Source: Cymbomonas tetramitiformis
Lineage: Eukaryota > Chlorophyta > Pyramimonadophyceae > Pyramimonadales > Pyramimonadaceae
Direction: 5' to 3'
DNA length: 64,000 bases
Assembly (NCBI GenBank): GCA_001247695.2
Contig: LGRX02027718.1
Location: 1 to 64,000 of the forward strand
The notes under the pieces are model-generated. The model had not been told where the DNA came from, made no database searches, and saw nothing but the letters and a program-made list of their open reading frames with translations. The position numbers and the translations under genes are program-made. Of the stretch, positions 20,346-30,742 are shown one piece after another. Position 1 is the stretch's first letter. Every line of letters starts with the position of its first letter.

Positions 20346-21160
20346 AAGAGAGCTGAAGTATTCTCAGGGTCCAGACGCCATTCTTCCACATATTTCCTCA
20401 GTACGGCCTCAATGGTCAAATGGTTGGAGGAGAAGGGAGGATTGCACCAGACGTTCAACCCTCGCCAGTTTTCCTTCAAGCAGTCCGTCCAGTAGCGATT
20501 AACCTGACGATTCTTTCCTCCCAAGTCGCAACAGGCGTCCACCTCGAAAGGTCCATATTCTTGACTCAAGAATTCGAACATGTCCGCACGGAACTTCCAG
20601 TCCTGTCGGTCGCTGGACTCCAGGAGTCTGGTTGAGGCCTCGCTGCACTTCGGCTTCGCTGAGTTATCAGCAGGGGTCTTCCTGGGAGAAGGAGGCGAGG
20701 AAGCTGTCAGTTTGCCAGAGCGCGTCTGAACTGCCAGGGTTGTTTCCTCGTACCCGGTTTCGGCCAGCTGCAAGGTATGTAGTGCGTCCAGCCAGAGTTG
20801 AGGGGAGTCCATCCAGGTGAGAGCCCCACTGTACGCGAGGACTGGTTCAGGATCTTTGGTCTTGGCGTTGTTGGACTTGCGTTCCTTCAACTTGTTGGGA
20901 TCTACCACTCCCAGTGGAGCGCGTCCTTGGCGAGACTCTTTACCAGCTGCAGGTCTGAACTTGCTGACGGTGTCCGCGGCCGAGGGAGGTCGCTGCGGTT
21001 TTCCAGTAACCGGGTGCACAAAGCCAGCTTCTACCAGTCCTTCTCTCGCGGAGATTTCCTTGTAGTCGGGTCGCCTGGACAGAGCGTCTGGAACCCAGAG
21101 TAGCGCCCAGGGATGTACTCCATCTCGGGTACCCCTACCTCCACTAGATCCATGTACCAT
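20282..21160 (-). CDS. RNase H end and Dam-like (N6-adenine) methyltransferase domain of the gypsy element
   Basis: 'DALSRRPDYKE' is the usual tail of gypsy RNase H, reached from the RT ORF by a one-base shift near 21090. After a linker of about 130 residues comes a phage-Dam-like domain (PF05869 type): 'MFEFLSQEYGPFEVDACCD', then 'VWCNPPFSSNHLTIEAVLRK' with the catalytic NPPF at about 20440. It continues in the frame 19545-20345. The family transfers methyl groups to adenine N6. Finding it between RNase H and integrase rather than at the end of the polyprotein is unusual. Confidence 0.8.
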   Translation of the reverse strand: MVHGSSGGRGTRDGVHPWALLWVPDALSRRPDYKEISAREGLVEAGFVHPVTGKPQRPPSAADTVSKFRPAAGKESRQGRAPLGVVDPNKLKERKSNNAKTKDPEPVLAYSGALTWMDSPQLWLDALHTLQLAETGYEETTLAVQTRSGKLTASSPPSPRKTPADNSAKPKCSEASTRLLESSDRQDWKFRADMFEFLSQEYGPFEVDACCDLGGKNRQVNRYWTDCLKENWRGLNVWCNPPFSSNHLTIEAVLRKYVEEWRLDPENTSALLCFLIFSLACPSGGSCSDLRE

Positions 21161-23256
21161 CGGGCTTGGCGTCGGCTGAGAGGTTGTCCAGGTGCCATTA
21201 ACCAGACTAGGGGCTTATGGTCACCCTGCAATTGAAACTCGGTCCATATGAGGTAGTGTCTCCAAGTTTGCGTAGTGCAGTGATGGAGAGCGCAGAGTTC
21301 TCTTTCGCCAGCGTGGTAGTTCTGCTCGGCTCCATTAAACTGTCTGCTCTCAAAGGCGATAGGTTGCAATCCATTTCCCACGTCTTGCATCAGTACCCCC
21401 CCCAGCGCCACTCCACTGGCGTCAGTTTGTACCACGAAAGGATGCCGTCCTTCGGCCGCCGCTTTCATATCGGGTAGCGCCAGAGTGGGGGAAGAACATA
21501 GCGCCTTCTTAATTTCCTCGAAGGCCCAACGCTGCATGGGTCCCCATAGCCAAGCGACATCCCCTTTGGTGAGCTGGGTCAAAGGTTGTGCTACTTCGGA
21601 GAAGCCCAGCATGCACCGCCGGCAGTACCCAGCCAACCCCAAAAATTGGCGCACATGCGTGGCGTTTTCCAGAGCGGGCCAGTCCCTGATGGCGGCCAGC
21701 TTGTCATGTTGAGGTTGACTTCCTTCACGTGAGATAACGTGCCCCAGAAAGCGTATCTGGGTCTGCAATAGTTGACACTTAGACTCCTTGAGGTAGATAC
21801 CCTGGTTCTCACAGACTTCGAGAAATTGCTGGAGATGAGAAAGATGCTCCTCCAAGGTGTTGCTGAAGAGGATACAATCGTCCAGGAATATTCTTACAAA
21901 AGGAAGATGTCCCAGAGCGCGCTGCATGCGTCTCTGATAGCAGGATGGACTGTTGGTCAACCCCATGGGCATCACCAACCACTCATACGAGCCATAGGGA
22001 GAAGTGAACGCAGTCTTTTCCACATCCTCAGGAGCCATGGCCATCTGCCAGAACCCATCGACAGCATCGAAGGAGGAGAAGTACTTGGCCCTGTGCATGG
22101 AGTCGAACAACTGCTGAATGTCGGGAAGTGGATATTTGTCCTTGACGGTCAGGCTGTTGATGGCTCGGAAGTCGCAGACCATTCTGAGTACTTCAGGTTT
22201 CCCAGGCTTGGGAACCATCAGCACTGGTGCAGCGAACGGACTTGAGGAAGGCCTGATATAGCCCTTGCTCAGGAGTTCATCCAGGCGTTCCCGCAGTTGA
22301 GTCAGCGCCACCATGGACATCTTATAGGGTCTCTTAGCGGGCGCGATGCCATTCCAGCCCTCTTGCAGTCTCACATGGGCCACTTCATCTTTTCGCAGGG
22401 CGTCAAAGTTGGGCAGCGCTTCGCGAATTACTCGAGGTGAAAAGGACTCGATCAGCTTTTGAAACTTCTTTCTCCATTCTGGGGAGATGGAAGGGTCCTC
22501 TAAATTCTCACGGGTGGCCACCGCTGATAACATCGAAGTCCCTACCAAAGGTGTCGTATAGGCCACTAAGATGTCGTGTGGCGTCGCGGCGCTGTCCATT
22601 CTCGCGTATCTGCGCCGATAGGCTTTGATCTCCTTGGTCGCTTGGGCCGCTGATAACATTACCATCGGTTCCAGAGCCATGGCGGTTCTCTCGCCTTTGC
22701 GCGTGGAGCTACGCCCCGGCGAACATCCCCGTATCCGCACAGATTTGTCATGATGGCGAAACTTGACTGATCCCCACCCATCATAGTCCAGCGTGACCGG
22801 CGAGAGGTGTCTCAACCACCTTCCTCCAAGTACAATGTCCACCTTGATGCCCAGAGGAAGTAAGTATGTCTGCGAGATGGGGTTCGCATAGCCCAAGCAG
22901 TACATGCCATTACCGTTAGGGCCCTCAGTGGCCTCCCAGATGCTTTTGAAGCCGTTGCGCCTTGCCGCCACGGGAGCGAACTTCCCCAAGTCGTTACGCG
23001 CAATCGTATCGCAGTAGCATAACATCAGGAACACGCTGAACTGTTCATGCCACACCTGGAAGTACCCGTCATACACCCTGAAAGGGGTTTGGTCAGCATC
23101 GGCATGGCCCTTACTCAGTTGTTTCAGCTCTTCCATCATCATGGGTTCTAGCAACACGTCGACGTCCTTCCAGTGTTGACGTGGGCCAGGGGCAATCGAG
23201 ATCACACCGCAGTGCTTCATCTTCACACGTTCCTGCGGATACCCTCCATTGCACAC
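21031..23256 (-). CDS. Gypsy protease end, reverse transcriptase and RNase H
   Basis: The frame opens after a TAG near 23290 with no ATG at the start. About residues 135-190 ('VDIVLGGRWLRHLSPVTLDY') match the second half of retropepsins; the DTG motif is not seen, so the front is missing or out of frame. RT follows from about residue 330, with 'KGYIRPSSSPFAAPVLMVPK', 'FRAINSLTVKDKYPLPDI', 'YFSSFDAVDGFWQMAM' and the active site 'VRIFLDDCILFS' (FLDD, about 21870-21900). RNase H carries 'FVVQTDASGVALGGVLMQD' and 'ERELCALHH'. Both catalytic cores look intact. Confidence 0.93.
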   Translation of the reverse strand: MCNGGYPQERVKMKHCGVISIAPGPRQHWKDVDVLLEPMMMEELKQLSKGHADADQTPFRVYDGYFQVWHEQFSVFLMLCYCDTIARNDLGKFAPVAARRNGFKSIWEATEGPNGNGMYCLGYANPISQTYLLPLGIKVDIVLGGRWLRHLSPVTLDYDGWGSVKFRHHDKSVRIRGCSPGRSSTRKGERTAMALEPMVMLSAAQATKEIKAYRRRYARMDSAATPHDILVAYTTPLVGTSMLSAVATRENLEDPSISPEWRKKFQKLIESFSPRVIREALPNFDALRKDEVAHVRLQEGWNGIAPAKRPYKMSMVALTQLRERLDELLSKGYIRPSSSPFAAPVLMVPKPGKPEVLRMVCDFRAINSLTVKDKYPLPDIQQLFDSMHRAKYFSSFDAVDGFWQMAMAPEDVEKTAFTSPYGSYEWLVMPMGLTNSPSCYQRRMQRALGHLPFVRIFLDDCILFSNTLEEHLSHLQQFLEVCENQGIYLKESKCQLLQTQIRFLGHVISREGSQPQHDKLAAIRDWPALENATHVRQFLGLAGYCRRCMLGFSEVAQPLTQLTKGDVAWLWGPMQRWAFEEIKKALCSSPTLALPDMKAAAEGRHPFVVQTDASGVALGGVLMQDVGNGLQPIAFESRQFNGAEQNYHAGERELCALHHCTTQTWRHYLIWTEFQLQGDHKPLVWLMAPGQPLSRRQARWYMDLVEVGVPEMEYIPGRYSGFQTLCPGDPTTRKSPREKDW

Positions 23257-23734
23257 GCAGTCAAGCGCAATAGCCTATGATCTCTTCAAGCCGCGCTGGA
23301 GCGTCACACCTCCGTGCGCACACACTCGTGTAGATGTTGACCGCGGGTTGGGCTTTACGCACTACCTACCTTGGGAGGAAGGTCCGCACTTCGCATCGCG
23401 CCGAACTGCGTGGACCAATTCCTGCGATGGCAACGCGCTAGTCAGTTGCGGTCCTTTCACCCATCTCGCATCGCCCATCGGCAACGTTCGTATACAATCA
23501 GCCGCGGCACTCGTCCGTTACAAGGAGTAAGGACATCGGCACGGGGCATGTAGCACGGCTAGGTGGACGGCCTTGCACTATAAATTGCATAATCGATGAA
23601 AATGGCATTTAGAAGTCGCAAGAAGTTTCAGGAAGTACTTAGTTGTTAAAAGAAATCATTCAAAGGCAATATTTCACATTTTTGATCATCGCGGTGGCCA
23701 CCAGGCTGCTAACGGGTCGCAGAAGGGCTGCGGT

Positions 23735-24662
23735 ACAGACATTGCATATCTTGCGGGCGCGTGAGATATGTGAGTGATACGGGGAAGTTACTAGAGTTGG
23801 TGAGAATTATTTGGAGGTCATCCCTAGGCAGTGTGAAGCGGAATTTCACATCGGGTCACATTCGCGGGGTGCTGGGGAGCTAATTTCGTCTGTAAACTGA
23901 CTGCAAAACAAAAAATGCATGTCTCGTGGGCGCGTGAGATATGCAAATGATACGGTGAAGTTATTAGAAGTTGTGAGAAGTATCTAGAAGTTATTACTAG
24001 GCATCGAGAAGTGATATTTCACATCGGGTCACATTCGCGGGGCGTTGGGGAGCTAATTTCGTCTGTAAACTGACTGCAAAACAGAAAATGCATGTCTCGT
24101 GGGCGCGTGAGATATGCAAATGATACGGTGAAGTTATTAGAATTTATGAGAAGTATCTAGAAGTTATTACTAGGCATCGAGAAGTGATATTTCACATCGG
24201 GTCACATTCGCGGGGCGTTGGGGAGCTAATTTCGTCTGTAAACTGACTGCAAAACAGAAAATGCATGTCTCGTGGGCGCGTGAGATATGCAAATGATACG
24301 GTGAAGTTATTAGAAGTTGTGAGAAGTATCTAGAAGTTATTACTAGGCATCGAGAAGTGATATTTCACATCGGGTCACATTCACGGGGCGTTGGGGGGCT
24401 AATTTCGTCTGTAAACTGACTGCAACAACATAAAATGCATGTCTCGTGGGCGCGTGAGATGTTGCACGTGATACGGAGAAGTTATTAGAAGTTGTGAGAA
24501 GTATTTAGAGGTCATACCTAGGCTATGAGAAGCGAAATTCACATCGGGTCATATTCACGGGGTGCTGGGGAGCTAATTTCGTCTGTAAAAAGGGCTGCAA
24601 AGCAGAAATTGCATATATTGCGGGTGCGTGAGATGTAGCACGTGATACGGAGAAGTTATTCG
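23735..24662. repeat. 173-bp satellite, about 5.3 copies
   Basis: The marker ACATTCGCGG recurs at 23858, 24031, 24204 and 24377 (ACATTCACGG in the last), with a diverged copy at 24551. That gives spacings of 173, 173, 173 and 174 bp. Each unit carries GGGCGCGTGAGATATGC, GAAGTTATTAGAAGT and TAATTTCGTCTGTAAACTGA. Inner copies are nearly identical and the outer two are diverged, as in arrays grown by unequal exchange. The period is close to nucleosome size. Confidence 0.96.
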
Positions 24663-24749
24663 ATGTATGTACAAGTCATAACAATATACACCGCAACATG
24701 CCCGTATCTACAATATATACAATATATACATCTACATAACACTAGAATC

Positions 24750-25370
24750 TCACAGAAGTGCCAACAACCGCTGATGCTCCCTCAGGGGTAGCATGTGCAC
24801 ATCCCCCCTCTTAACTAGGCGAACATCACATGCTAGTACGGCTTCACACGGAATCAAGCACTTCTTGCTAGTATCTAAGGTGTATGTATCTCGCACGTTT
24901 GGATCCGTCCACTCAAAGTATCTCCCCGAAATCACCGAGTCTCCAGGAGCAAATGTCTGTCTATAGTCATCACGGCGGATCCTCCCGCCGACCTCCGTGA
25001 CACCAGACAGCGCCTTCACCAAGTAGTAGGCATGTGATGCGTCCGTAGGATCCTTCTTCACCGCCATGATGCTACCACGCCGCACGGCTACACTCACACC
25101 CGCCGCATACTCCTCCACCATGCCGCGAATCCTCACGGCGGCCGCGCCCGTAGCCGGCCGCAACTCCACATCTTTCCACGCATCCACGTGGGACGTCTCC
25201 AAGCATCCCTCCGAGTCCGGAATGGAGCGCACACACTCCGCATAACAATTCACACAATAGCATGTACGCTCACGTACCATCAACTTCCCCTCGCCCTCCC
25301 CCCCCCTTACAGAATGCAAGCGCTGCGTCCCATCCACCGCCTGGTATGCTGCACCAGCATTGTGATCCAC
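24750..25370 (-). CDS. Unrecognised Cys-rich ORF
   Basis: The open frame opens after a TAG at about 25380 and reaches a TGA at 24750; the first in-frame ATG is at 'MVRERTCYC'. It may be a last exon. It carries C-x-C-x2-C-x3-C ('CYCVNCYAEC') and a further Cys ten residues on, then 'WKDVELRP', then a compact beta-rich stretch ('SVAVRRGSIMAVKK', 'AYYLVKALSGV', 'FEWTDPNVRDTYTL'). From memory a similar Cys cluster followed by a small barrel is found at the C-terminus of various transposon proteins, but I cannot name a family. It lies just left of the 173-bp satellite. Confidence 0.5.
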   Translation of the reverse strand: MDHNAGAAYQAVDGTQRLHSVRGGEGEGKLMVRERTCYCVNCYAECVRSIPDSEGCLETSHVDAWKDVELRPATGAAAVRIRGMVEEYAAGVSVAVRRGSIMAVKKDPTDASHAYYLVKALSGVTEVGGRIRRDDYRQTFAPGDSVISGRYFEWTDPNVRDTYTLDTSKKCLIPCEAVLACDVRLVKRGDVHMLPLREHQRLLALL

Positions 25371-26218
25371 CGCATGCTAAGGTGTAGTGAGCCTTGTACC
25401 AAATCATACCCTTGCACAGATACGCATACATGCGAGATATCATATCTGTGGATAAATAAAAACTGCTATGCTACCTTTGCCAGACCGTGGTTTGTCATTC
25501 GGATCTTATGGCCAGTAATCCGCAGCTACCGGATACTGAGGTGGACGGAGTTGTGATCCTGAGTTATGATTGACATACATGACTAAACGAATTTCACATT
25601 AGTACGTTGTTGAATCCAATCTATGAAATGTTCGTCAGTGCGCGCGTACCGGACCGAAAAAAAAGAGTCTGGCAGATCGGGTGAGGATTTAAAGTGGACT
25701 CCCAGAGACCCTCCGATATCTCGTTAAGCAGGGCCCACTCCGTTTGCATTAAACCAAGCCTGAAAGGGACCCTCCATTGTGCCTGTGAACCTACCGGGGA
25801 GTAAGCTCTCGGAGGGGAGGAAGGGGTGGATGCACTATATAAAGCCGAAAAACCGTCACTCTGAAATACGATACGATCGGCAAGCGCAATATCTATCCGT
25901 AACGTAAACCTCGGAAGATACCCTGAACGTCACTCTAAAATACGATACGCAATCATGGGGGGCTAAATCCTAAGAACTGTAGGGCTATATGCCTAAGGTG
26001 AGGGTTTAAACTTTAAAGTGGACTCAGTTCCCCCCGATATCCTAAAACACCTTGGGGGACGCCTCATCGGTGTAAGAAGACTGGTACCAGCTCAACAACA
26101 AAGACATCAAAGACATATGCAAAGGTATGCACCCTATATTGTGAGGTCACAACTCTTCTAAGAGGGGAGATCTGTCAGGGATATGACCGATGACATATGT
26201 GTCATACGTATCATACCT

Positions 26219-26288
26219 GTCATGTCATGTCATGTCATGTCATGTCATGTCATGTCATGTCATGTCATGTCATGTCATGTCATGTCAT
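26219..26288. repeat. (GTCAT)14 microsatellite
   Basis: Fourteen uninterrupted 5-bp units. A shorter tract of the same unit is at 45878-45905, outside the other end of the LINE block. Confidence 0.98.
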
Positions 26289-26740
26289 ATGTTATAACGA
26301 CATACAGTCGTCGAGTATTATCAGTACGGTCGACTATGACATGTACACTCATAATGTCTGTCATCCACTCACCTTGAGTGACATCTGTCACCGAGAGGCC
26401 AGGTATGGCATCGAGATGGAGAAGCAAGACAAGTTCTTGAAGAACCGAATTGTTCTGAGAGGACGCGTCTTCGCTTCAAGCATGAACTGAACAGCATGCG
26501 AGTATCAATGGCTATTTCGACCAGCCGATACGCGGGTTAGTTCACCCAATGCTCTCGGGTTCACAACCCGATGGTGGTAACGCGTATGCCGCGTGAGGGC
26601 ATTGAGGTAATATGAGGAGCATTGTGCTCAAGCGGACACTTCTGGACACCAGAGCGCTGCACTCATACCCCACCAAGTATTATCGCGTGTTGCTACAGTT
26701 CAATAGCAGCCGCGTCGTCTATCAGGTTCATATCTAGGTT

Positions 26741-26817
26741 GGTGCTAACGCGACCGCCCCCCCCCGTTATAACGTACGTTATAACGTCAAAAGGGGGTGC
26801 ACGTTATAACGTCATGT
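26741..26817. repeat. Short palindromic MITE-like motif, copy 1
   Basis: CTAGGTTGGTGCTAACGCG leads into CGTTATAACGTACGTTATAACG, a nested palindrome, then CAAAAGGGGGTGCACGTTATAACG. The same modules occur at about 45545-45625, with the CTAGGTTGGTG end in inverted orientation. Confidence 0.6.
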
Positions 26818-27298
26818 TAATTCGACCTTAACACTGGGCATCCTCTACAATCTACACTCAGTTGCGTCACTTCATACTAGACTCCATATATGATATATCA
26901 CTTACGCGTTATCATATAACGATGCGATGCGAGGAGTTTGAGCAGCAAAAGTGTTGCCGCAAAATAGGCATCGGCAGTGTTGCTTGCTATTCCCGTAATA
27001 ATAATAATAAAACATTTACGTCGATGAGTAAGGCAATGCCTTCGGAACGATCTACTCGAGTCTGTTCCCCTCATACATGACAGTCTGCAAGGCAGGAAGC
27101 ATTCCACAGAGCATGGAAGCATGGGTGACAAGGCACTAATTAAGCGTGTCCGCCACCAGCGTCGGAAAAAACATCAGAGGGCCGCGGAGCTGATGCACGA
27201 TGGTGATGGAAGCGGAGTGGGCGGTGGTGGTGATGAAGTGAAAAAGCCCACGGGTGCTCCGGCCCCTGGGCCAGTGGTAACCCCGCAGAGCCGGAGCC

Positions 27299-30200
27299 CT
27301 ACGGGGCCCTAGCCCCATGGGGGCTGGGGGAAGGGTGGGGGTTTACATAGTTGCCTAGCATTTCCCCTGCGGCCTTTACCACCTCATTTTCTTTCCTATT
27401 TTTTGTGCATAGTTCTTGAATGCTGGGCGCTTCCTCTATGGTGCCACTTTCAGGTATGACTCCCGTTTCATGTAATATGGATCTTTCCCTCGCATGACGC
27501 CTACACATCCTAGACAATTTTTTCAAAAGTGTTTTCACCCCACGGTGTGGAACCCCGATCCCTTTCAAAACCTTGCCAAAACCCTCTGGTAAATACCCCA
27601 TGATAGCAAGTTCCTCTGGCCACTCAACCGCATTAAGAAATGGGGTTCCTCCTGCATTCCCGTGCTCGCCATCCAGGTGTGCTCCAGGGTACTGGTCTCG
27701 TTGCTCCCCATTATTCCTGCCCCCAACCCACGGGCATAAACGGGGCGGCAACAGACGATCTCTCTCATTAAGGGCTTGCTCAATCATGTCCGGGTGCAGG
27801 CCCGTTTCTTTGAGCAGTTTAGGGGTAATCTTTTTATGCGGAACTACATTAAGGAACCATTGAAGCAGCTTATATTGCAGTTTATCATTGTCAAGTTTCT
27901 TACTAACGGGGCATCCCATGCTCTCACTATCCATGGACATTATGACTACATCTGAGTACTTATCTTTGTAACATCCCTCCCCTGGCATTGTGTAGGGTCC
28001 TTTGCCTGACCAGTAATCATGTGGGATGAACGGTATGGTCCCCCTTGGGTATTTGAAGATTAACTTAAAACCTTTTTCTGTCCACTTTTTGAGGTTCTTT
28101 GGAGATAGTGGCAGGATCCAAATTCCTTCGAATCCTTCTGAAGTCCTGGCCGCCTCTAAGCCTCGGGACAGTGTCTGCATAACAGCAGATGCTTCTCTAA
28201 GGACACCACCATCAAATGGTGGGTTTCCATAGACCTTTTTTCCTTTTCCAGTAACACTATTGATATATGCATCTCTTGCAAGTCCATCCCATCCTATTTT
28301 TCCTTTGTGGCAAAAGGGTCTCAGCGCCTCTTTCATTGCTGCCGTGGGAATGCACCTTCTTGATTTGATTCCTGGGTGTGAATTTACGGGGTTACAGAAA
28401 AGTTCACATCCGTCCTTTCCTAAGCCTCTCTCATCTATGATGATGTCTAATAAATCTCTTCTTATTGCATAACAATTCTTCGGGTCGCCCGACTCAGCAT
28501 TACACGCTATAAGCGCTGAGTGGATATCATTGGCCCGTTGTGTGTAATTACTGATCGATGTCTGGGGTGTATCAGTTGTCAGCCTGTGCCACTCAACTAA
28601 CTTCCAGAATTCTTTCTTTTTGATGTACTGTAGGTCTTGGAAATTGTGACACCCATCGTTGTTTATGCCGGTGGGTGCAGCAGCTACTGCAACAGTACCT
28701 TTCCTGGTATTTGATAGTCTGTACATGCTAGCCTCTGGAAGGGCAGCAAGCGGTTTGGAGGCTGTTAGGTCCCTGTCTATTTCTGCTAGGGGGAAAAACT
28801 CAGCAGCTCTGGTGGTGCCACCCCTTGTGTTTCTGCCTTCTATTATCAATCTCGGGTCTCCTGCAGTGGCTTTTTTAATGGTCTCTTTTATTTCCTCCTG
28901 TTGGCTTTCTCTTAACTGATGTAGTTCATTTCCTTCTCCTGGGCAGTTCAGTTGGATATGTTTATAGGTGCACAGTGATGTTGTGCCACACCTCTGGCAG
29001 ATCGGGCTTTCTCCTATTCCCATCCTGTGTGCTCTATGTGGGGATGCTTGCAGGCCTGTGAGTTCTCTGCACCTGTAGGCCGTGAAATACTTAGATGCAA
29101 TTTTTGATATATCCTTGATTGGCTTCACTTGGTTTTCCTCCAATAGTCTGAGTGCTCTGCCTTGTCCATTCATGTCTTTCCATTTCTTGTGATGGCTCAA
29201 TCTTTGGAGCCTCCTAATATGATTCCTGATGCCTCCTGTTACGGACTGTTCATAAAATAGGAGGGAAAAGTCTAAATCTCCGTCTTCATCGAATCTAAGT
29301 TGTCTTCCGCTGTATCTAAATGCCGCTCTTTTGGCCGTTCTGTCTACTTTGTCATGGAGCCTATCGTTATTGTGCCCTCTAATCCATTTAATAAGAAGTT
29401 TCTCTTGTCCTGTTGTGTTGTAAAATCCTAATTCTTCCAAAATCAGTCTAATGGCTACCAAGTCCCTTCTGTTTGGCTCTTGCATAAGGTCCCTGACATT
29501 TAAGGTTCCAGGGTCACGGTTTACAGCATTGATAGTTGCCATGGAATCAATTACATGGGTAAGGGGAACCAAGGTGTTCAGAATTTCATGCTTCCGATCT
29601 TGAAGTAGCTTTCTGAGACCCAAAATTTCTGCGGTGGTGGAGCTAGGTTTATGGATGTTATCTATGATTCCTGCTGTAGGTGAGGTGATAGGCGTCTCCC
29701 TTGGAATGTCGTGTTTGCTCATAAATGGTGTTGTGCCTCCGTCTTCAAATCTCATGTATGCTGCTCCGCAACTTGCATAAGATGAGCTTTTGTAGAGCGA
29801 TCCGTCACTTGCAAAATCAAAGCTAACCCTATGATCCGCACTGTCGTGCATGCCCTGTTCCTCATCTTCTGATGCACTCGGGCAGCTAAATTCACTGTTC
29901 TCCGCTGCACATGAGTTGTTGCACCTTGTTCTGAAAAGGTCTTTGAGCCTATTTTCAACATATGCTAAGTATATCTCGGCTCCCAAACCTTCTCCTGTGT
30001 TGATCCTTGCTGTACCGTTGGAATTCATTCTCAAAATGTTTTGGTCCACCGGCATCAAGGTTGTACCATCTTGCAGTATCTGATACTCGTTAACTAGTAA
30101 AGCCTTCATCAGTCCTGTTCTGTCCGGTCTGTATATCCCTTCTTGATCCTTGGTGTACTGTTTCAATTGTAAGGTACCTAAGCCTGTGTCAAGCCTCTGG

Positions 30201-30742
30201 ACTTTGACTAGCTCTATCCCTTCCTGGCCCACTCCTGTCCCTTTCCAGCACATCATACCCTCTTCCGGAGCTTGTGGAGTGTCTCTGTATTTAGATTTAA
30301 CCTTTCGCAGCTCTGCTTCTGATTCATCACATATAACTTCTGTCTGAAGGGCTGAAAACCATGCTGGGGGTTCTGTTCCTTGCAGACTATGCTTTGCCCG
30401 TAGTTCTTCCCAACTAAGCATAAGCCCTCCACATGGCTGAAGAAAGGAACCCATGTATCTAAGGTTCCGTGTTGCCACTAACATACTTATCTTCTCATAC
30501 ACAGGTTTCGGGAGTGACGAGTAAAGGAAGGTCTGTAATTCCTCGTAATCCTGAAGAGTGGAATGCTTTGTGTCAATACTGTAGAGTAGCCATATTTTGA
30601 CAGTATGTAGCTCACCCTTTTGAACCAGTTCCCACTCTTGTCTGTGGCTTTTTTGAAGGGAAGGTGGTGGGATAAGGGGGAACCCTGAATTTTGAGTTCC
30701 CTTGCTTCTCTCTCCATGACATAACTTGCCATTCTGCTCCAT
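27299..30742 (-). CDS. LINE ORF2, second part: RNase H, zinc knuckle, Dam-like methyltransferase
   Basis: It overlaps the upstream RT frame by 255 nt in another frame; by content the switch is near 30580, so this is the continuation of ORF2. RNase H lies at about 29300-29850 with the D-E-D-D residues in 'FDFASDGSLYK', 'SSTTAEILGLRKLL', 'HVIDSMATINAV' and 'GHNNDRLHDKVDRTAK'. A C-x2-C-x8-H-x5-C type knuckle ('CQRCGTTSLCTYKHIQLNC') is at about 28940-29000. The C-terminal 400 residues hold a Dam-like methyltransferase with 'GKKVYGNPPFDGGVLREA' (NPPF at about 28215), followed by 'IPHDYWSGKGPY'. The last 150 residues are conserved in the fragment at 6875-7605, so this tail is a constant part of the family. 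Confidence 0.88.
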   Translation of the reverse strand: MEQNGKLCHGERSKGTQNSGFPLIPPPSLQKSHRQEWELVQKGELHTVKIWLLYSIDTKHSTLQDYEELQTFLYSSLPKPVYEKISMLVATRNLRYMGSFLQPCGGLMLSWEELRAKHSLQGTEPPAWFSALQTEVICDESEAELRKVKSKYRDTPQAPEEGMMCWKGTGVGQEGIELVKVQRLDTGLGTLQLKQYTKDQEGIYRPDRTGLMKALLVNEYQILQDGTTLMPVDQNILRMNSNGTARINTGEGLGAEIYLAYVENRLKDLFRTRCNNSCAAENSEFSCPSASEDEEQGMHDSADHRVSFDFASDGSLYKSSSYASCGAAYMRFEDGGTTPFMSKHDIPRETPITSPTAGIIDNIHKPSSTTAEILGLRKLLQDRKHEILNTLVPLTHVIDSMATINAVNRDPGTLNVRDLMQEPNRRDLVAIRLILEELGFYNTTGQEKLLIKWIRGHNNDRLHDKVDRTAKRAAFRYSGRQLRFDEDGDLDFSLLFYEQSVTGGIRNHIRRLQRLSHHKKWKDMNGQGRALRLLEENQVKPIKDISKIASKYFTAYRCRELTGLQASPHRAHRMGIGESPICQRCGTTSLCTYKHIQLNCPGEGNELHQLRESQQEEIKETIKKATAGDPRLIIEGRNTRGGTTRAAEFFPLAEIDRDLTASKPLAALPEASMYRLSNTRKGTVAVAAAPTGINNDGCHNFQDLQYIKKKEFWKLVEWHRLTTDTPQTSISNYTQRANDIHSALIACNAESGDPKNCYAIRRDLLDIIIDERGLGKDGCELFCNPVNSHPGIKSRRCIPTAAMKEALRPFCHKGKIGWDGLARDAYINSVTGKGKKVYGNPPFDGGVLREASAVMQTLSRGLEAARTSEGFEGIWILPLSPKNLKKWTEKGFKLIFKYPRGTIPFIPHDYWSGKGPYTMPGEGCYKDKYSDVVIMSMDSESMGCPVSKKLDNDKLQYKLLQWFLNVVPHKKITPKLLKETGLHPDMIEQALNERDRLLPPRLCPWVGGRNNGEQRDQYPGAHLDGEHGNAGGTPFLNAVEWPEELAIMGYLPEGFGKVLKGIGVPHRGVKTLLKKLSRMCRRHARERSILHETGVIPESGTIEEAPSIQELCTKNRKENEVVKAAGEMLGNYVNPHPSPSPHGARAP

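Larger units (their letters stand above)
17606..23280 (-). mobile_element. Ty3/gypsy chromovirus-type retrotransposon with two methyltransferase-like domains
   Basis: Leftward order is retropepsin end, RT, RNase H, Dam-like methyltransferase, H2C2 zinc finger, integrase core, chromodomain, C5-cytosine methyltransferase. Each block is clear, but single-base frame shifts separate the ORFs near 21090, 20330, 19740 and 18170. Gag and the protease active site are not visible, and I found no LTR pair. The element is therefore a truncated or decayed copy, or gag and LTRs have diverged beyond recognition by eye. Right of it lies the 173-bp satellite. Confidence 0.9.
25560..27120. other. No supported gene; simple repeats and palindromic motifs
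   Basis: The interval holds a doubled segment built around GATTTAAAGTGGACTC/TTTAAAGTGGACTC and CCGATATC (25689-25723 and 26012-26041), two near-copies of TCTGAAATACGATACG (25860 and 25932), the GTCAT microsatellite, and the CGTTATAACG motifs near 26770. Short frames here do not look coding. Confidence 0.6.

Noticed and set aside
23735..24662. LTR of the gypsy element
   Set aside because: The repeat is a five-copy tandem array on one side only; no matching copy exists left of 17.6 kb.
26183..26490. ORFs over the GTCAT tract
   Set aside because: Repetitive 'MSCHV' translation of a microsatellite.
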